Below, piece by piece: positions 36,291 to 47,878 of a DNA stretch of 64,000 nucleotides; the first letter of the stretch is position 1, and every line of letters starts with the position of its first letter. A model generated the notes under the pieces. It saw only the letters and a program-made list of their open reading frames with translations. It made no database searches and was not told where the DNA came from. A program made the translations under genes and the position numbers. Origin of the DNA: Rana temporaria (taxonomy: Eukaryota; Chordata; Amphibia; Anura; Ranidae); NCBI RefSeq assembly GCF_905171775.1, contig NC_053489.1:151551142-151615141 (forward strand). Direction: 5' to 3'.

Positions 36291-37350
36291 TTCACCATCT
36301 TCTCCAGCATCTGGCAGTCTTCAAAAGAAGACATTGGAATCAGAAGATATGGTACAGAAGAACAAACTGAATGGTATTTATGAAAGCCATCAGTCTCTTG
36401 GTGCATCTGTTCCCAACAGACTCAGGTGTAGAACCCTTGATGAAGAGTCTGATAAGATTCTAAGGCAGCTATTGGGAAAAGACTTAGCAGACAATGTTTC
36501 TAGTCCTGAAAAACTCTCACTGGAATTCCAAGATGGGCTGGCAAATCGTAGTGGTAATCGGATGCCACCAGAGAAAAGAGAGTTTAAGTTGGCTCGCCTA
36601 AGGCAGATTATGCAGAGGTCTCTCAGTGAATCTGACACAGACTCCAATAACTCAGAGGATCCAAAGAATACACCAATTAGAAAAATTGACAAACCAAGGC
36701 CACAGCCTATAGTAGAAAGTATGGAAAACTCAGAAACTCTTCAGATGATGATTAAAAAACATACACAGTCAAGCACCGCAGGACGAAGGTTTATTTTGGG
36801 GCTCAAATCCAAGTCTGTGGATGGCCATAGTCCATCTCCAACATCAGAAAGCAGTGATCCAGACAATGAACTTCAGTATCAATCAGGGAGCATACTTCAG
36901 TCTTCAGAATCTGCACTTTCTTCTTCAACCAACTCATCAGCACAGAAGACAACAAGCCCAAAAAGTGCTTTAAAATCCCCATCTTCTAAACGTAAGACTT
37001 CACAAAACCTGAAGCTCAGGGTGACTTTTGAAGACCCCATTGTTCAGATAGAACAGACTGAGGTTGATAATGAAAATAAAGATAAAGATGGTGGAAAGAC
37101 TTCTCCAAAAGCTTCAACTAACAGTGAAATAGGGGAGCAGCAGAAAAGGACATTTGGTGCTTTACGATCTATAATGGAAACATTTAGCAACAACCAGAAT
37201 AACAACAATAACTCTCAATCTGTGAACAACGTCAAAGCACCTTCATCATCATCGTCGTCATCATCATCACTGTCTTTTTCCTCATTAGGCAGAAAGTCAA
37301 CAGATACAAAGGCATCGCTAGCAAATGGTGGAAAAGGAAAAAACAAAACT
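36291..37350 (+). CDS. SNCAIP: SNCAIP (synphilin-1) large coding exon, Ser-rich C-terminal region
   Basis: A 1060-nt exon encoding about 353 residues. Recognised synphilin-1 blocks, in order: SPSSPASGSL; EESDKILRQLLGK; KLARLRQIMQRSLSESD followed by TDSNNSEDPKNTP; IDKPRPQPIVESMENSE; DGHSPSPTSESSDPD; SPKSALKSPSSKRKTSQNL followed by KLRVTFEDPIVQ; and RTFGALRSIMETFS. It ends with an Asn run, nine consecutive Ser and GKGKNKT. Most of it looks disordered and rich in phosphorylatable Ser/Thr; the family is ubiquitinated and phosphorylated, but no catalytic motif is present. The acceptor is TTTTCACAG|T, completing Ser with the previous exon. The donor is AAAACT|GTAAGT at 37351, phase 0. The ATG at 36262 is intronic and not a start. 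Unspliced, the frame would run 21 codons further, to a stop at 37411. Confidence 0.97.
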
Positions 37351-37582
37351 GTAAGTGAAAAGAAAAATCATGTTTTTTCCATAACAAGATATACAAGCCA
37401 ATATTTATTTTAATTTTGTGTTCTCAGACATTGGAGTTGATTTACTTCAAGTAGTATATTCCAGATTACCAGTCATTAGATATTGTGGCTACAAATTTTT
37501 TATTTTTTTGAGCTTTTTTTCCTTTATTTTTACCCGGTAATTTTGACAGTTACACACTTCTGTCCTAGGGTGACAACTCTTG

Positions 37583-38001
37583 GGCCTTGTACACAGGGTC
37601 AGACGAAACCGATGAAAACGGACTGAAGTTCAGTTTCATCGGTCCAAACCGACCGTGTGTAGGCCCCATCGATCCGTTATCCTTCGGTCGCAAAATTGAG
37701 AACTTGCTTTAAAATTGATCCGATGGACACCTAACCGATCGGTCCAAACCGACGGTTAGTACGCAAAAGCATCGGTTCAAAACTAGCGCATGCTCAGAAT
37801 CAAGTCGACGCATGCTTGGAAGCATTGAACTTAATTTTTCTCAGCACGTCGTTGTGTTTTACGTCACCGCGTTGGACTCGATCGGTTTTTAAACTGATGG
37901 TGTGTAGGCACATCAGACCATCAGTCTGCTTCAGCGGTGAACCGATGAAAACGGTCCTTCGAAGCGTTCTCATCGGATGGACTGATCGTGTGTACAGGGC
38001 C
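37583..38001. mobile_element. Palindromic DNA transposon (about 420 bp), third family, copy A
   Basis: The left end GGGCCTTGTACACAGGGTC mirrors GATCGTGTGTACAGGGCC. The interior CATGCTCAGAATCAAGTCGA, CGCATGCTTGGAAGCATTGA and TTTACGTCACCGCGTT is nearly identical to 42533-42943, so the two copies are recent relatives. Confidence 0.83.
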
Positions 38002-38810
38002 TTACTCATCTTAGGAAAGATGAGTTGGACTCATTCACACTTTCTGTACTCCTTCACCCTAGGACAGGAAGTGTGTTAAAGGATACGTTCACCTTTTAGA
38101 ACAGGTTACATGTTACACCCATATTAAGGGTGTAACTTGTAACATCCTCTTGTTCCGCTCCTCATCCCCTCACTGTGCCCCCCCCCCCCAGTGTTACAGC
38201 AGATGGGAGTTCTCCTTCCCGGCCCCCCCTATCAGATTTTGAAAACAGCGCAGCTGTGCAGTGCTCTCCCCACCCAGCTGCACCATTAATTCACAGAAAT
38301 CCTTAACGTTTGAACAAACTGCAGGCATGCTGATCAATACACTCATAATTTATTCACACTGTGTGAAGGAGTCTGACATTGCACCTTCGATCTGCTGATC
38401 ACGGGTGCAATACTTTGTAGGCTCCTGTTTTAAAAAAAAATAAAAAAAATAATAAATGCACATTTTTTTTACCTGCAATAAGATGTACATTTATTATTTT
38501 TAATGGAGGTTGATCTTAGCCTTTAAGAACATAAAACACCACCCCCTCCTCTCTTCTTTATAAGAAGGTAAGGTGTTTTGTACAGTAGTCCATGGAGAGA
38601 GCTAGACATAATTTAAATAACGTACTACACAAGCAGACGGCAGAGGAAATGAGCTCACAAGCTTTCTAGCAGGATCAACAAGCTTTTGTGAACATTTCAA
38701 ACATATATGACAAAACACTTTTAATGGTATAAATAATGGATCACAAGCAAAAGAAAAAAGACCAAAGCAAATTAGAGAAGTTAGGGCATGCATTACTTTA
38801 AACAGTAAAG

Positions 38811-38966
38811 CAGGGGTAGGCAACCTTGGCCCTCCAGCTGTTTTGAAACTACAAGTCCAATGAGACATTGCAAGACCCTGACAATCACAGGCATGACTCC
38901 TAGAGGCAGAGGTATGGTGGGATTTGTAGTTTCATCACAGCAGGAGGGCCAGGTTGCCTACCCCTT
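38811..38966. mobile_element. hAT-like short palindromic element (about 156 bp)
   Basis: The left end CAGGGGTAGGCAACCTTGG mirrors CCAGGTTGCCTACCCCT; further in, AAACTACAAGTCC pairs with GGGATTTGTAGTTT. I could not match a clean 8-bp target duplication. Confidence 0.7.
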
Positions 38967-39112
38967 GACTTAGTGAATAAAGTGAAGCTTTGTTCACTTC
39001 AGTCACCCAATCATGTTCTAGAACTTTCTTTTGTACATTAATGTTTCTTTCACATAACCTAAGTGAGAATTCACCTTACTAAGTAAATGGTCTCTACCCC
39101 TTTAAACATAAG

Positions 39113-39802
39113 TAGGTAGATTCAGAGAGAAGTGCCTAAACTTGCGGCGGCGTAGCTTATTTTTAGATGTACTTGCCTGCTAATATACGGCGGCGTAGCC
39201 TAAAGCGGGCGGGCGTAAGGGCACCGAATTCAAATGTCTTGGAGGGGGGCGTGTTTGATAATAATGAGGCTTGACCTCACGTTTTTTACGTTTTTATTTA
39301 ACTGCGCATGCGCCGGGCGCCTACATTTCCCAGTGTGAATTGCGGCTACATACGCCGCACAGGCCTATTGATTTAGACGTGGACGTAAACAACGTAAATC
39401 CCGATTCGCGGACGACTTACGCAAACGACGTAAAAAAATTCGAATCTCGCGGCGGGAACGGCGGCCATACTTTAACATTGTTATTCCACCTAATAGATGG
39501 AATAACTTTAGGCCTGCTAATGCCTTACGGAAACAGCGTAAATCGACTGCGGCGGCTGGGCGTATGTTCTTGAATCGGAGTATCAACTCATTTACATATT
39601 CTACGCCGACCGCAATGGAAGCGCCACCTAGCGGCCATCCAAAATATTGCAATCTAAGATAGGACGGCGCAAGCCGTCCTATCTTAGATATGTTTAAGCT
39701 TATCTCTGTTTGAGCATACGCTTAAACATAAGTCGGCATAGATACTGAGTTAGGTCGACTTATCTACTGATAAGTCGGCCTAACTCTACCTGAATCTACC
39801 TA
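39113..39802. mobile_element. GC-rich foldback element (690 bp), copy 3 of 4
   Basis: The left end TAGGTAGATTCAGAGAG mirrors CTGAATCTACCTA. The interior is CpG-rich (GCGGCGGCGTAGC, TGCGCATGCGCCGGGCG) and includes the perfect inverted pair ATCTAAGATAGGACGGC and GCCGTCCTATCTTAGAT around 39650-39690. Confidence 0.78.
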
Positions 39803-40403
39803 ATGGTACAGTAAATCAGCTGTAGCTAAGGCAGAACTTCAGTGGGTGCAGAGGATGTAAGTACATCAAATGAAAATGACGCCACTCTCCTGACCAGCCT
39901 TCATAGTATCAGAATGAGATTGGCTTCAGTCTGCAAGTCTCTTCCAAAAGGCCATGCCCTGGATGCATTTTGCTCCACCCTCTGAGGTCTTACTCGTACT
40001 ATTAAACCCTGGTGAGTGGGGCAAACTGTGGCAGGGGCATGGCCATATGACAGAGACTTACAGGTTGAAGATGATCTCATTCTCATACTTTAAATACTGG
40101 TCGGGAGATCGGCATCTTTTTCATTTGATCTATGCACTGCTTTGGATGGGCTTTTTGGCAGCATGCACCCCTTTACCCAGGGATACCGGGAATGCAATCC
40201 ACAACTACCCAAATTGCAAGCAATTTTTCTGCAAGTTTGAAAATTACTTGCTGAGCTATTGCTAGACTTACAAAAACAAATCTCCTGCGCTCTGGTATTT
40301 TCGGGAAGTGCTATGAGGTGGTGCAGTTCAATTAAAAGTTATCTTCTAGAGTCTTGCAGCCCTCCTCAGAATCGTGGGAATTCATAGAACTATAAAGGAG
40401 AAA

Positions 40404-40480
40404 AAAAGAGCGGAGGGCGCACCGACCTAGTGTGATACTGATAAAATGAATTTATTCAAATATTAAAATCAATAGTTATA
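40404..40480. repeat. Extra direct copy of a palindrome segment
   Basis: GCGGAGGGCGCACCGACCTA and the following 60 bases, through TTATTCAAATATTAAAATC, recur at about 40746-40820 inside the left arm of the palindrome. They occur inverted at about 41025-41095. Three copies of one segment thus flank the arms. Confidence 0.85.
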
Positions 40481-41361
40481 CAAGTTCAAGCTGTCACTTA
40501 TCCAATTTGTAGCAAATTTGCTTGGCAAGTCTCTAGCAAGAGCAAAGTTGCAGTGGTGAGTCTACAGCAAGAGCTCTGCAAGTCACAGTGACCCCTGTGG
40601 TGGGAGGACTACTGCACAACATAACTGAATCAGAACTTTCAGCAGACTTGCAGAATGTTTACAAAGAAGGTTGATCTGGAGTCATGCAATGTGGACTGGC
40701 AACAAACTTGTGAAGCCTGGCAAGTCTAGCAATAGGAGAAAAAAAAGCGCGGAGGGCGCACCGACCTAGTGTGATACTGATAAAATGAATTTATTCAAAT
40801 ATTAAAATCAATAGTTATACTCACAAAATTGGAGTTAAATTCAGGCTTTAAAATTAGTGCAGCTGATCTGCAGACCACTAAGCTCTGAAGAAAGGGGCAC
40901 GCCCCTGAAATGCGTCAGCTGTAACATTGACTGTTGGTTCAAACGATTATTCGTGTTCCACTGATGTTGCTGGACATCTGCTGCACTAATTTTAAAGCCT
41001 GAATTTAACTCCAATTTTGTGAGTATAACTATTAATTTTAATATTTGAATACATTCATTTCATCAGTATCACACTAGGTCGGTGCGCCCTTCGCTCTTTT
41101 TTTCTCCTATTGCTAGACTTGCCAGGCTTCACAAGTTTGTTGCCAGTCCGCATTGCATGACTCCAGATCAACCTTCTTTGTAAACATTCTGCAAGTCTGC
41201 TGAAAGTTCTGATTCAGTTATGTTGTGCAGTAGTCCTCCCACCACAGGGGTCACTGTGACTTGCAGAGCTCTTGCTGTAGACTCACCACTGCAACTTTGC
41301 TCTTGCTAGAGACTTGCCAAGCAAATTTGCTACAAATTGGATAAGTGACAGCTTGAACTTG
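40481..41361. repeat. 881-bp near-perfect inverted repeat (long hairpin)
   Basis: The left arm starts CAAGTTCAAGCTGTCACTTA and the right arm ends TAAGTGACAGCTTGAACTTG; the symmetry continues inwards almost without gaps. Examples are GGGAGGACTACTGCACAACA against TGTTGTGCAGTAGTCCTCCC, and ATTGGAGTTAAATTCAGGC against GCCTGAATTTAACTCCAAT. A loop lies around 40865-40985. A few single-base differences are visible (GCAATGTGGACTGG against GCAATGCGGACTGG). The loop carries GGGGCACGCCCCTGAAATGC. If transcribed in SNCAIP pre-mRNA it could form a roughly 370-bp duplex. Confidence 0.93.
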
Positions 41362-42439
41362 TGCTTCAAGTTCTCTGCAAATGTACAACCTGCCAGTTAA
41401 AATGTGCAGCAAGTTAACAGACAATTCAACATTGCCGCAAATTTGTGGCAAATTATCCTTGCTATCTGGGTATGAGCGGCATTCTAAGTTCAGCTTAGGG
41501 TCGTAGAGGATGTAAGTGTTACAGTGCCCATAGCAGTTATTCCACTTTTTTTCTTCCAATTGTATGTTCACATTGCATTCGATACAGAACAAAACAGTAT
41601 TTCACTTTCAAACTGATGTTTAAGCTTTTGTGGGCTTATCATAGCAATTAACTATTTTTTTATAGATTACATGAAAAATAAAAGCATTAAAAAATGGTAA
41701 ATCCTTGTAAACGAATAAATACACTATGCGCCTTTTTATATGCTGAAACACACCATTTTTATGTTACTGTATATAAATGGAATCCGATTTTTTACTAGAA
41801 CCTTTTAGCAGTCATTTACTGCTAAAGAGGTGGAAAGCACTCTCAATTTTGTAAGTATGAAATAGTATATATTTGGTTTATTTAAGTGACATTATTTAAA
41901 TATTTTTTTTACAGATTTATTATCTACATTTTTATTTTGTCATATCAGGGTATATTATTAATTAGACTATCCCATATGGATAACTGACAGCTGCATGCAA
42001 AGTTATAATATATTTCTTCTGCTCTTTTGTTTACAGTTAGCTGTCAGACAGCGTATTTCATGTCTGCCAATACGTTGCATGTTCTAGCTGCAGTTAAAGG
42101 TCTGGTTCATATTTGCTGAATTATTATAGACTTATAGTAAGTAAAGTTTAAGGATTCAGTTATGTGAAAAATTAAGTACACCCCATAGAAATTGTTGACT
42201 TTTTCAACAGGCAAACGTTGGATTTTTTTTATAAAACATTGCCTACAGAGAAAGATGTTATACTTGAATAGGAACACAAGAAAAATGTGCCTTTTTAATT
42301 GTTTATTCAATAAAAATATCAATAATTGTAATGGTGTCCTGTAAAAAAGGTAATTCGGATAAGTACACTCTTGGTATCAAAAACTGATATTGACCCTGTA
42401 GCAAAAATTATTCTTGTAGGCATTTTGTCTAACAGGTTC

Positions 42440-43580
42440 CAACATCAGCTGTGCAAAATGCCCGTCTCAAAATCGTAATAAAAAAAAGGAATCAAATCAG
42501 AGCTTTGACTAGGACAGTCAATTACCCTCTTAGGCCCCGTACACACGGTCGGTTTGGTCCGATGAGAATGAAGCGAAGTTCATTTTCATCAGACCAAACT
42601 GACCGTGTGTATAGGCTATCGGTCTGTTTTCCTTCGGTCCAAAATTTTAAAACATGCTTCAAAACCGAACCGATGGACCGCTGCCCCATCGGACCAAACC
42701 GATGGTTAGTACAGAAAAGCATCGGTTCAAAACCTGCGCATGCTCAGAATCAAGTCGACGCATGCTTGGAAGCATTGAACTTTGTTTTTTCAGCACGTCT
42801 TGTGTTTTACGTCACCGCGTTCTGACCCGATCGGATTTTGAACTGATGGTGTGTACACACATCAGGCCACTTCAGCGGTGAACCGATGAAAACTGTCCGT
42901 CGGACCATTCTCATCGGTTTTGTCCGACCGTGTGTACGGGGCCTAAGTCTTCTTTTCAAGCCATTTTTTGTTGGAGTTTCCAGTGTGCTTCAGATTAGTT
43001 GACTCGATGACTCCAAGCTACCTAGGCCATGAAGCAGCAAAGAAACCCTAAACCACAACATTTCCATACCATTCTTCACTGTGGATATGAGACTTGTCTC
43101 CTGAAATAATGTCTTTGCAGGGTTTACAATATGTCTACTGTTACTGTGACCAGATCTTTGATTGATTGGTCTTCAGAACATTTTTCCAGAATGCATAGTC
43201 TGCCTATATGTTCATGTTGTTTTGGAAAGCAGTGGCTTTTTTAAACACATCTCTCATGCAGATTAAATTGGTGCAATCTCTTTCTGATTGTAGATGCATG
43301 CACTTTGAACCCCTTCCCAGCCAACCTGAATACACTGCAATAACATTTTTGGTTGTTTGTAAACTGATTTTTAGCATCAACTAACTCTTGGAATGAATTT
43401 GCTGGGTTGGCCAGTCCTGGTCAAAAATTAGCAACTGTTTAAAATACATGCCACTTGTAGAATATTTTCCTCACAGTGGAATGATTTATTTTAGATAATT
43501 TGGTGATCTTTTGGCCTCCCTTGCCAGACTCATAGGCATCCACAACTTTCTTCCTGAAGGGCCTTACAGAGTTCTATTGG
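42440..43580 (-). pseudogene. Decayed Tc1-like transposase
   Basis: Reading the minus strand from about 43565 downwards gives FRKKVVDAYESGKGGQKITK followed by LSKINHSTVRKIFYKW. This matches the N-terminal helix-turn-helix of Tc1-like transposases, which binds the terminal repeats. Further along, a piece with FQETSLISTVKNG resembles the family's central conserved stretch before the Trp-Gly motif. Several stops and frameshifts are present and one palindromic element interrupts it, so it is not functional. The catalytic DDE residues cannot be placed with confidence. Confidence 0.65.
42533..42943. mobile_element. Palindromic DNA transposon (411 bp), third family, copy B, nested in the Tc1 element
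   Basis: The ends are GGCCCCGTACACACGGTCGG and CCGACCGTGTGTACGGGGCC, essentially perfect, flanked by TTA and TAA. The internal text is shared with 37583-38001. The reading frames here are mirror artefacts. Confidence 0.88.
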
Positions 43581-43642
43581 TCTTGGTATGATGGCACCAC
43601 ACGTGTCAGTAGCAAACAGAACCGCAGATCCTGAATGTCTAA

Positions 43643-44157
43643 TGCTGCGTACACACGATCATTTTTCAGCATGAAAAAAAAAACAATGTTTTTCGGCATG
43701 TAGAAAAAACTGCGTTTTTCCAACTTCATCATTAAAACGACGTACAACGGCACTATAAAGGGGAAGTTACATGCGGATGATGCCACCCTTGGGGCTGCTT
43801 TAGCTGATTCTGTGTTAGTAAAAGATAATTTGCGCTTTTCTGTCTGTTACAGCGTGATGAATGTGCTTACTCCATTATGAACGGTAGTTTTACCAGAACG
43901 AGCGCTTCCGTCTCACAACTTGCTTCTGAGCATGCGTGGGTTTTTAACGTTGTTTTAGCCCACACACGATAATTTTTTACAACCCGAAAAACGACATAGC
44001 TTAAAACATCATTAAAAAATGCAGCATGTTCGGGGAAAAAAATTGTCGTTTTTCAGAACCCGAAAAATGATGTCAAGCCCACACACGATCATTTTAAATG
44101 ACATTTTTTAAAAACAACGTTTTTTTCATGCCGAAAAATGATCGTGTGTACGCAGCA
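43643..44157. mobile_element. Palindromic DNA transposon (515 bp, TGCTGCGTACACACGATC ends) with TAA duplication
   Basis: The left end TGCTGCGTACACACGATCAT mirrors ATGATCGTGTGTACGCAGCA. TAA flanks both sides (43640-43642 and 44158-44160). Repeated AAAAACGTTGTTTT-like words make the interior self-complementary. It is nested in the Tc1 fossil. Confidence 0.88.
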
Positions 44158-45129
44158 TAAGGTTTAAATAAGACAGGTTCCACCTGCATTCTCCCTAAGG
44201 ACGTTCTAATCATTGGCACCTGATGTGTAACACCAGACTCTAATTCATGGTTTTGAAATTGTTGTAAATGTATGGGGTGTACTTACTTTTTTCATAATAT
44301 AAATCATTTTTTTTTGTTAATTTAGAATACACCATGTCAATTTTATATGTAATATAAGAGCTAATATTTGCCTGTTTAAATATGTGAAAAAAGTCAACAA
44401 TTTACATTGGCTGTATCTAACTTCTCATATGGCTGTATGTATACGCATATATTGAGAAACTGGCTGGCAGGATTGTGGAAAGTGTATATGTCACCTGTGC
44501 CTGCAAAATCCTTAAATAATGTTTGCGGTCACAGCATACACTTTAACATCAGCATTGTAATAGCAATATAAATAATAGTTATTTTGGACAATACAATATA
44601 GGGTTACTTCAAAAAAATCTCCTTTTATGTTGTGAGTTCTGCCTGTCTGCTGGCCATTCATTTCCACAACTTCCTGGATTCCCTGCATGCTTTGCAGCTT
44701 CTTTGCAGTTTACTTTCAACTTTTAAGGACTATATATCCCATGGTACTTTGCTTCCTGCAAGCAGTGATTCCTGTACTGACTCAGCCTCCTGAAACTCCT
44801 CTCCTCAGCACCTCTATAGTTCAAAAGGCAAGCTCTGTGAATTGACACAGCAATGCCTACTCACCGGGCATAGTAAATATGTGTCACAGAACTTAAGGCA
44901 GAAAATGTGTGTGGATCTTTGTAAAGTAAGTTTACAAACCTCAAGATCAATCAGATTGATAGGAGTAGGCTAGAAATAATTGAAATACAATGTGGAAATG
45001 TATATATGAATTTACATTTTGACCATAGATAGGCTTTAATGTGCATAAGTGTACCAGGGCGAATTCATGCAATTCAAGCGAAAAAAGTGGATACTGAAAA
45101 TCTTGATTTGATTTAGGTCTGTAAGGCAG

Positions 45130-45320
45130 CCCTGACCATGTGCATTTTTTTAACTTGTCAGTTTCCAACTCTGGCACCTTTCCTAATACCTTGGGACATT
45201 TTCTTTCACTTCCTGTTGTGATCCCGGGACAGGAAGTAGGAGGAGTTGTCCCAGCAGGGCCAAAGCAATTAAAAACTGAGAGGGGTTTACAGTAAATGTT
45301 CCCTACTCTATCCAAACCTT
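45130..45320 (-). repeat. SINE-like interspersed repeat, reverse orientation
   Basis: On the minus strand it reads GGATAGAGTAGGGAAC, CTTCCTGTCCCGGGATC and ACAGGAAGTGAAAG. This is the same family as 12950-13275 and 63010-63175. It ends about 385 bp before the alternative exon. Confidence 0.5.
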
Positions 45321-45705
45321 TGAAAAAAAAAATGTGTTGCCTTTCGATTTAATATCTTAGTGAGACATAGCCAGGCTAGATTTATTATATTATAGTTAAA
45401 AACAAACCAAAATTAACAAAGCTTCCTTGCATTACAGTGAAGGAGACTTCCTAAAAAGGGGTTTGCTATTGGAGATCTTGGGTGCCTTGAGGTATAGTTT
45501 GATTTGGGGCCAAGCCTATTTTGTGAATATTTTAGTTTATAAATGTTGGTAAGTACTGTATAGTATATGCAATGAAACTGTGCACTGTCTTTACATATTT
45601 AATTTATGAACCAAGTACAAAAAAGCATGTTTTTCTTCATCTATGCACTGTATTGTAAGCATGCTGCATGCTGCATGTACTGATCTTTATATTACAATTT
45701 CCTAG

Positions 45706-45776
45706 GAATCTTGTGTCTGCTGTGCCAAACTTTCCTCTAGTGCATTGCTCGAAGATCTTCTTCCTAATCATGCATG
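45706..45776 (+). CDS. SNCAIP: SNCAIP probable alternative (frame-shifting) exon
   Basis: A 71-nt candidate exon with acceptor ACAATTTCCTAG|GAA and donor GCATG|GTATGT. Read in phase 0, as left by the large exon, it is open and encodes ESCVCCAKLSSSALLEDL followed by LPNHA, plus the first two bases of a Trp codon. That codon is completed by the G at 61640, after which the terminal exon stays open for 24 more codons. Length 71 is not a multiple of three, so inclusion changes the frame of the terminal exon. Matching phases on both sides and good splice sites argue that it is real, but no transcript evidence is available here. A human isoform (synphilin-1A) is reported, as I recall, to use an additional exon; homology to this one is untested. 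Confidence 0.75.
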
Positions 45777-47878
45777 GTATGTGGGGGTGCTTTTGATTAT
45801 GGAGGTTTCCTTTCTCTTTTCTATGCTATTTTGCACACTTATTTGCATGCTCCTTTGAAATCATCCTATGAGCAGAAGTATAAATCAAGTAGGAAGGCCA
45901 AAGCACGTTTGTCCATTGCAATTAGCAGTGCACATCTTTAAGTCTGTCTTGCTGACAGGCCTAGCAATGTAGATTTGGCTATGCTGCTTTGCCTCATATA
46001 AAAAGAGAAGACCTTGTCATAAATTCATCTTGCGGCATGCTACATCTTGGCATGACTCTCGGTCTCTGCACAGCAAGAGTCATATAACAGATGATGTGAA
46101 TGGAAACTACATTTCCTGTCATGTGTGGGAAAGTCACCTCCAGAATTCTCAAACCTGGATAGTGGAAGCCCAGGATATATTATGGTGGACGGGAGCTCGT
46201 AAAATTCTGTTTACATTTACAATGTGTCAGTAGTGAATTTGTACTGAAGGTTGGGGAAGGAAGGTGCGACATTCATTACATTCTTTGCTTTAGCTTCAGA
46301 CTTGTCTCCCATGACACTGTGTACACCTCAGCATTAGTATTTATTATGGTAACATAGGCAAGAACTGATATTTTTTGTATACTATTCATTTGTAATATAA
46401 CCGTATAGGTTCAGTTCAGCTGCAGGCATCTGAGATTAAGGCTGCTAGTTTTAGGGGGCGGTTGCAACCACTTTCATCTGTCCAGCAAAGGTGGCTTTTT
46501 CCCAAGCAGGGGGTAGGTGCAGAACAACTTTACAAGGATAATACAGGTGTCCCGCCAATTCTGGGCTCTGTTCGTTAATGGCACAGACAGGCCTTGCAGC
46601 GACACACTCCCCAGTCTGCTAGCACAAATCTCAAATTTAGGCCACCTGTGCCTTACTCCAGGATAAAAAATTTGGAGTGGAACAGTGCAGTGTGCTGCCC
46701 AAGGATCCCACCCACCCTTTCCCTGGCCAGAAAGCAAAGGAATTTGGATTCTTGTCAAATGCTTTTTACCTCTGAAACCATTTACCACACAAATCATCCC
46801 AGCTTAGGTGGCAAGTTTATGCCATTCTAGACCTTACACTGGGCTTTCTAGGATTGTTTATGGCAATATATAGTTTATTTTAAATGAGGGTTCTTCAAAA
46901 AGTTTCACTTTTTTAAACTCTATTAAACATAAAAATGTGCGGAAACATTTTAAGGACCCCTCGTATATTCAGATAATTGTTTCCTTTTTTTTTTTTAAAG
47001 TAAAACACATTAACATGTGTAGGCCAATAAAGTTAGGAAAATGCGTAGTTTACATAGGTGTATTACGACAAGGGCCGTGTTTGGCCGCATGGGGATGCAC
47101 AGGTGTTCCATGCATCCTTGTGCAGGCAGTCCCATTCATGTCAAGTATGTATGCCTTCCTGTGCAGACAAACATGGCCCTCAAACGGGTGTACGCTGTAG
47201 TACACCCATGCGAATGAGACTTTAGGCAGAATAGACATACTAAATATTAGAGCATGTTCACTTTGCAAAGTGAATTTTCACAGATTTGTAAATGAAATAA
47301 AGCTAAGTGAACATTTACTTTGAAAAAAAAAGTACCTAATCATGTGGAAGGAAAAAAAGACAGACACACATTATTGGATGATTAGAGTCAATACAGCTTC
47401 ACCTGATTCACTAAGCTAAACAACGTGAAAAAATTCACTTTGCAAAGTGAACACCTTATACTCCTGTAGTAAATCAAACCCATTGTTTCTGTTCTTGCGA
47501 TTCTATGGATAATATTTGATAATATTATTGGAATTAGATCATAGCTGGATTAACAAGGGGGCTGATGAAGCTGCAGCTCCAGGCCCCTTTCTCAAGATAG
47601 GCCCATTTGCCCCAAAAAAAAAAAAAATCAAAAAAGAAAAGAAAAAAAAGATCGACTTTGGTGGGTTGTAGCTCGACGACCAGAGGTCACAGAAACCCCA
47701 CATTTGGGGGGTAGGCATGGTAAGACCTACCCCACAACTGGTCAAAATATGGGACAGCTATCATTTATGATTCCAGAGATACAGGCCTGCTTGCACATAT
47801 AAATACAAGCTGAAACACTGCAGCAAGCTGATAGGATCACAGGGCTTATAATAATTATTTGTATATTACTCATGGTAA

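Larger units (their letters stand above)
42157..44413 (-). mobile_element. Fossil Tc1/mariner-type transposon with two nested palindromic elements
   Basis: The left end CAGTTATGTGAAAAATTAAG and then TACACCCCATAG mirrors TATGGGGTGTACTTACTTTT. Further in, ATTGTTGACTTTTTCAACAG relates to AAAAAGTCAACAATTTACAT at the far right. Minus-strand transposase remains are described separately. Palindromic elements inserted at 42533-42943 and 43643-44157. Confidence 0.72.
37351..45705 (+). other. SNCAIP: SNCAIP intron before the alternative exon (8355 bp)
   Basis: It runs from GTAAGT to CAATTTCCTAG. It contains the 881-bp palindrome, the fossil Tc1 element and several short elements, listed separately. 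The stretches 38010-38810, 39810-40390, 41370-42150 and 44420-45130 hold no recognisable gene. When the 45706 exon is skipped this intron is part of a 24.3-kb one. Confidence 0.8.
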
